Source: Pseudomonadota bacterium (GTDB lineage: Bacteria > Pseudomonadota > Gammaproteobacteria > Pseudomonadales > Azotimanducaceae). Taken from it: a stretch of 15,620 nt of DNA. The stretch spans positions 1 through 15,620 of the forward strand of contig JAQBYL010000038.1 in NCBI GenBank assembly GCA_027622495.1, given 5' to 3'. Below the pieces are notes generated by a model that searched no databases, was not told where the DNA came from, and saw only the letters and a program-made list of their open reading frames with translations. This document shows, piece after piece, positions 14,314 through 15,620 of the stretch (positions within the stretch are counted from its first letter, which is position 1; every line of letters begins with the position of its first letter). The translations under genes were made by a program, and so were the position numbers.

Positions 14314-15273
14314 TTAAGGCGCCTCCGAGGGCCCTGCCATCACCGCCTTCATGATGAAGTTGTCTGGCGCGCGTCCATAGACTTCCTGGATCCCGCGGCT
14401 GTAGTTCATGCCGATAACCGAGGTATGGGTTTCGTTAGGGAAGAGGTGGGTCGTCAGTTTCAAACCGGTGAGGTTGGCCTGCCTGAGCAGGGTCGCCAAC
14501 TCGAACATGTTCGTCACCATGGAAAATCCATCTGGAGCGGTTTCCTCCAGCGCACCGACCGCCATATACACCGTCGCGTCGAGCCGGTCGTGGTCTTTGA
14601 TGTAGGCTTTGGCATCGTTCACGATGGCCTGATTGCTCCACCAGACGGAGGGGCTGCCGATGATGTAGCGATTAAAGGTATCGGGCTGGTTGAACAGAAC
14701 ATAGAGCCCGAACAGGCCACCCAGTGAGTCGCCCCAATAGCCTCTTTCTTTGGGATCGGTCGGAAAGTTTGCGTCGATGTACGGCTGCAGCTCTTCGCGG
14801 ATGAAACGCAGGAAATTCGCCGCGCCCCCTGATTTTTTGGCAATGTTTAGTGCCGGCGCATTTTTAAACAGCGTCGACAGTGGCGGCATGCCTGCACCAT
14901 TTTCGACTTCTACCGGCGTCAGATCACGTTGACGGATTTCCATTGAATGAAACGGACTGTCCATTTTGTAGCCAATCCCCACCGTGATGAATCGGGGCAC
15001 ATCGCCACCTAATTGCATGATGCGGGTGGTATCGGCAAAGGCCATGCCCCCGTAGCTGTCGGTGAGATAGAGCACCGGAAAGCGTTCAGATCCGTCGCTG
15101 CGACTCCATGGGACCTGCACGTAGATCTCGAATGTCTGGTCCACAAACCTGGAGGCGATGGTATGGGTATGCAGTTCATAAGCGACAAGTGGTGGTTGCG
15201 CCGCCCAGCCGCTGTGGCAAGCCAGAATTGCCCAGCACACAACTGGAAACCGCAGGCGTTTTGATCCGAACAT
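14314..15273 (-). CDS. Periplasmic alpha/beta-hydrolase esterase (putative esterase, IroE/BesA-like)
   Basis: A 319-residue serine hydrolase of the PF00756/COG2819 esterase group. Residues 1-25 (MFGSKRLRFP then VVCWAILACHSGWAA) look like a signal peptide. FPVLYLTDSYGG (65-76) is the usual early beta-strand/oxyanion region. The nucleophile is S183 in G-D-S-L-G-G (GYWGDSLGGLFGLY), followed by IIGSPSVWW, a hallmark of this group. An acid is likely near E243/E244 (VGALEET), and H283 in NETHTSV is the probable catalytic His. The IroE/BesA members cut siderophore esters, while other members cut varied acyl esters, so the substrate is open. Start: ATG at 15273 with AGGG nine bases upstream. It is the first gene of a likely operon with the MFS exporter; an inverted repeat at 15312-15339 lies just upstream. 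Confidence 0.88.
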   Translation of the reverse strand: MFGSKRLRFPVVCWAILACHSGWAAQPPLVAYELHTHTIASRFVDQTFEIYVQVPWSRSDGSERFPVLYLTDSYGGMAFADTTRIMQLGGDVPRFITVGIGYKMDSPFHSMEIRQRDLTPVEVENGAGMPPLSTLFKNAPALNIAKKSGGAANFLRFIREELQPYIDANFPTDPKERGYWGDSLGGLFGLYVLFNQPDTFNRYIIGSPSVWWSNQAIVNDAKAYIKDHDRLDATVYMAVGALEETAPDGFSMVTNMFELATLLRQANLTGLKLTTHLFPNETHTSVIGMNYSRGIQEVYGRAPDNFIMKAVMAGPSEAP

Positions 15274-15311
15274 AGCGAAGCACCCTGGCCAATGGTCATT
15301 GAATTCTCAGG

Positions 15312-15339
15312 GTAGACCAACCCACGCGCGCTGGTCTAC
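15312..15339. promoter_or_regulatory. Inverted repeat, candidate operator of the esterase-exporter operon
   Basis: GTAGACCA (15312-15319) and TGGTCTAC (15332-15339) are perfect 8-bp arms with a 12-base spacer, ending 39 bp upstream of the esterase start. The size is typical of TetR-like repressor sites. There is no regulator gene in the window. Confidence 0.42.
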
Positions 15340-15452
15340 TGGTGTCCTGTTCTGGAAATAAGTGAAAACAAAGGCGACGGTGGTGTTGGGTCGGCATGAT
15401 GCCCGCCGACGTTGGCGTTTGATCTACCGGTCCAGGTTGTTTGCCTCGGTCC

Positions 15453-15607
15453 ACTTTCAGCGGAAAGTCCCATGGCCAATTTTGGCCAGCCCTCACTCAT
15501 CCAGTTTCAGCGGAAAGTCACCGCCAGCGGAAAGTCATCGTATCTAATCAAACGATCGCCAAGCCAATTTTGCAAAACTGAACATGTTCGACTTTCCGCG
15601 GGAAGTC
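15453..15607. repeat. Cluster of GCGGAAAGTC repeats, possible insertion-sequence end
   Basis: Direct copies ending in CAGCGGAAAGTC lie at 15453-15469 (ACTTTCAGCGGAAAGTC), 15504-15519 and 15525-15536. An inverted copy, GACTTTCCGC, starts at 15590 and is part of a near-palindrome to 15607. The first copy is itself a hairpin (ACTTTC/GAAAGT). A further palindrome, TGGCCAA-tt-TTGGCCA, lies at 15473-15488. Several spaced copies of one short repeat near a terminus are typical of IS21-family ends, but no transposase is seen here. Confidence 0.5.
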
Positions 15608-15620
15608 AGCGAGTCGCTTC

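Larger units (their letters stand above)
15274..15620. other. Non-coding right end with operator-like repeat and repeat cluster
   Basis: No frame on either strand reads as a known protein. It contains the operator-like repeat (15312-15339) near the esterase start and, from 15453, a set of short direct and inverted repeats. The window ends inside this set. Confidence 0.55.

Noticed and set aside
15453..15536. CRISPR array in the repeat cluster.
   Set aside because: The repeats are too short (12-17 bp), unevenly spaced (50 and 17 bp) and one copy is inverted; no cas gene is present.
1..15620. tRNA, rRNA or prophage genes.
   Set aside because: No cloverleaf-like or rRNA-like stretch, integrase or phage structural gene was recognised on either strand.

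Overview
The window is about 15.6 kb of moderately GC-rich bacterial DNA, densely coded on both strands. The gene families (HlyD/RND efflux pair, MFS_3 exporter, Baeyer-Villiger type monooxygenase, SMP-30 lactonase, periplasmic esterase, OmpA/LysM peptidoglycan-binding proteins) fit a Gram-negative, aerobic proteobacterium, most likely a gammaproteobacterium. There is no rRNA, tRNA or other marker to place it more exactly. It looks like chromosomal accessory sequence made of short operons.

Left block (1-2751, minus strand): three closely spaced genes read leftwards. They are a LysM/peptidoglycan-binding protein (2751-2089), an OmpA-like protein carrying two peptidoglycan-binding modules (2021-453), and the N-terminal 142 residues of a tyrosinase-family copper enzyme that runs off the left edge (427-<1). 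The first two share a C-terminal beta-domain plus peptidoglycan-binding module and resemble proteins often found beside contractile secretion spikes. The cluster may therefore anchor or deliver an oxidase at the cell wall. A divergent small pentapeptide-like protein lies at 2863-3186.

Central catabolic/efflux block (3262-10784): a type I Baeyer-Villiger/flavin monooxygenase (+) converges on an exported SMP-30/gluconolactonase-like enzyme (-). These could form and then open a lactone or ester, though this is inference. After a 0.4 kb divergent region holding two operator-like palindromes comes a two-gene HlyD + RND efflux operon. No outer-membrane channel or regulator is present.

Selenoprotein block (10795-12628): a stand-alone MESH1/SpoT-HD small alarmone hydrolase (-) is divergent from an operon of two genes. 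The first, 11496-12386, is a GrdB/PrdB-like protein whose frame is interrupted by one TGA at 11994-11996. The frame, the family similarity on both sides, a U-x-x-C motif and a bacterial SECIS-like hairpin 10 nt downstream show that this TGA is a selenocysteine codon rather than a stop. The second gene, overlapping by GTGA, is a small CAPC glutaredoxin-like protein, a likely redox partner. A selenoprotein B homologue without any glycine or proline reductase subunits, paired with a glutaredoxin, is the most interesting candidate system here.

Right block (12634-15620): a two-gene minus-strand operon encodes a periplasmic alpha/beta-hydrolase esterase and an MFS_3 (EntS-like) exporter with a soluble C-terminal domain, with an operator-like inverted repeat upstream. 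The last 350 bases are non-coding and hold a cluster of short direct and inverted repeats that looks like the end of an insertion sequence, possibly IS21-type.
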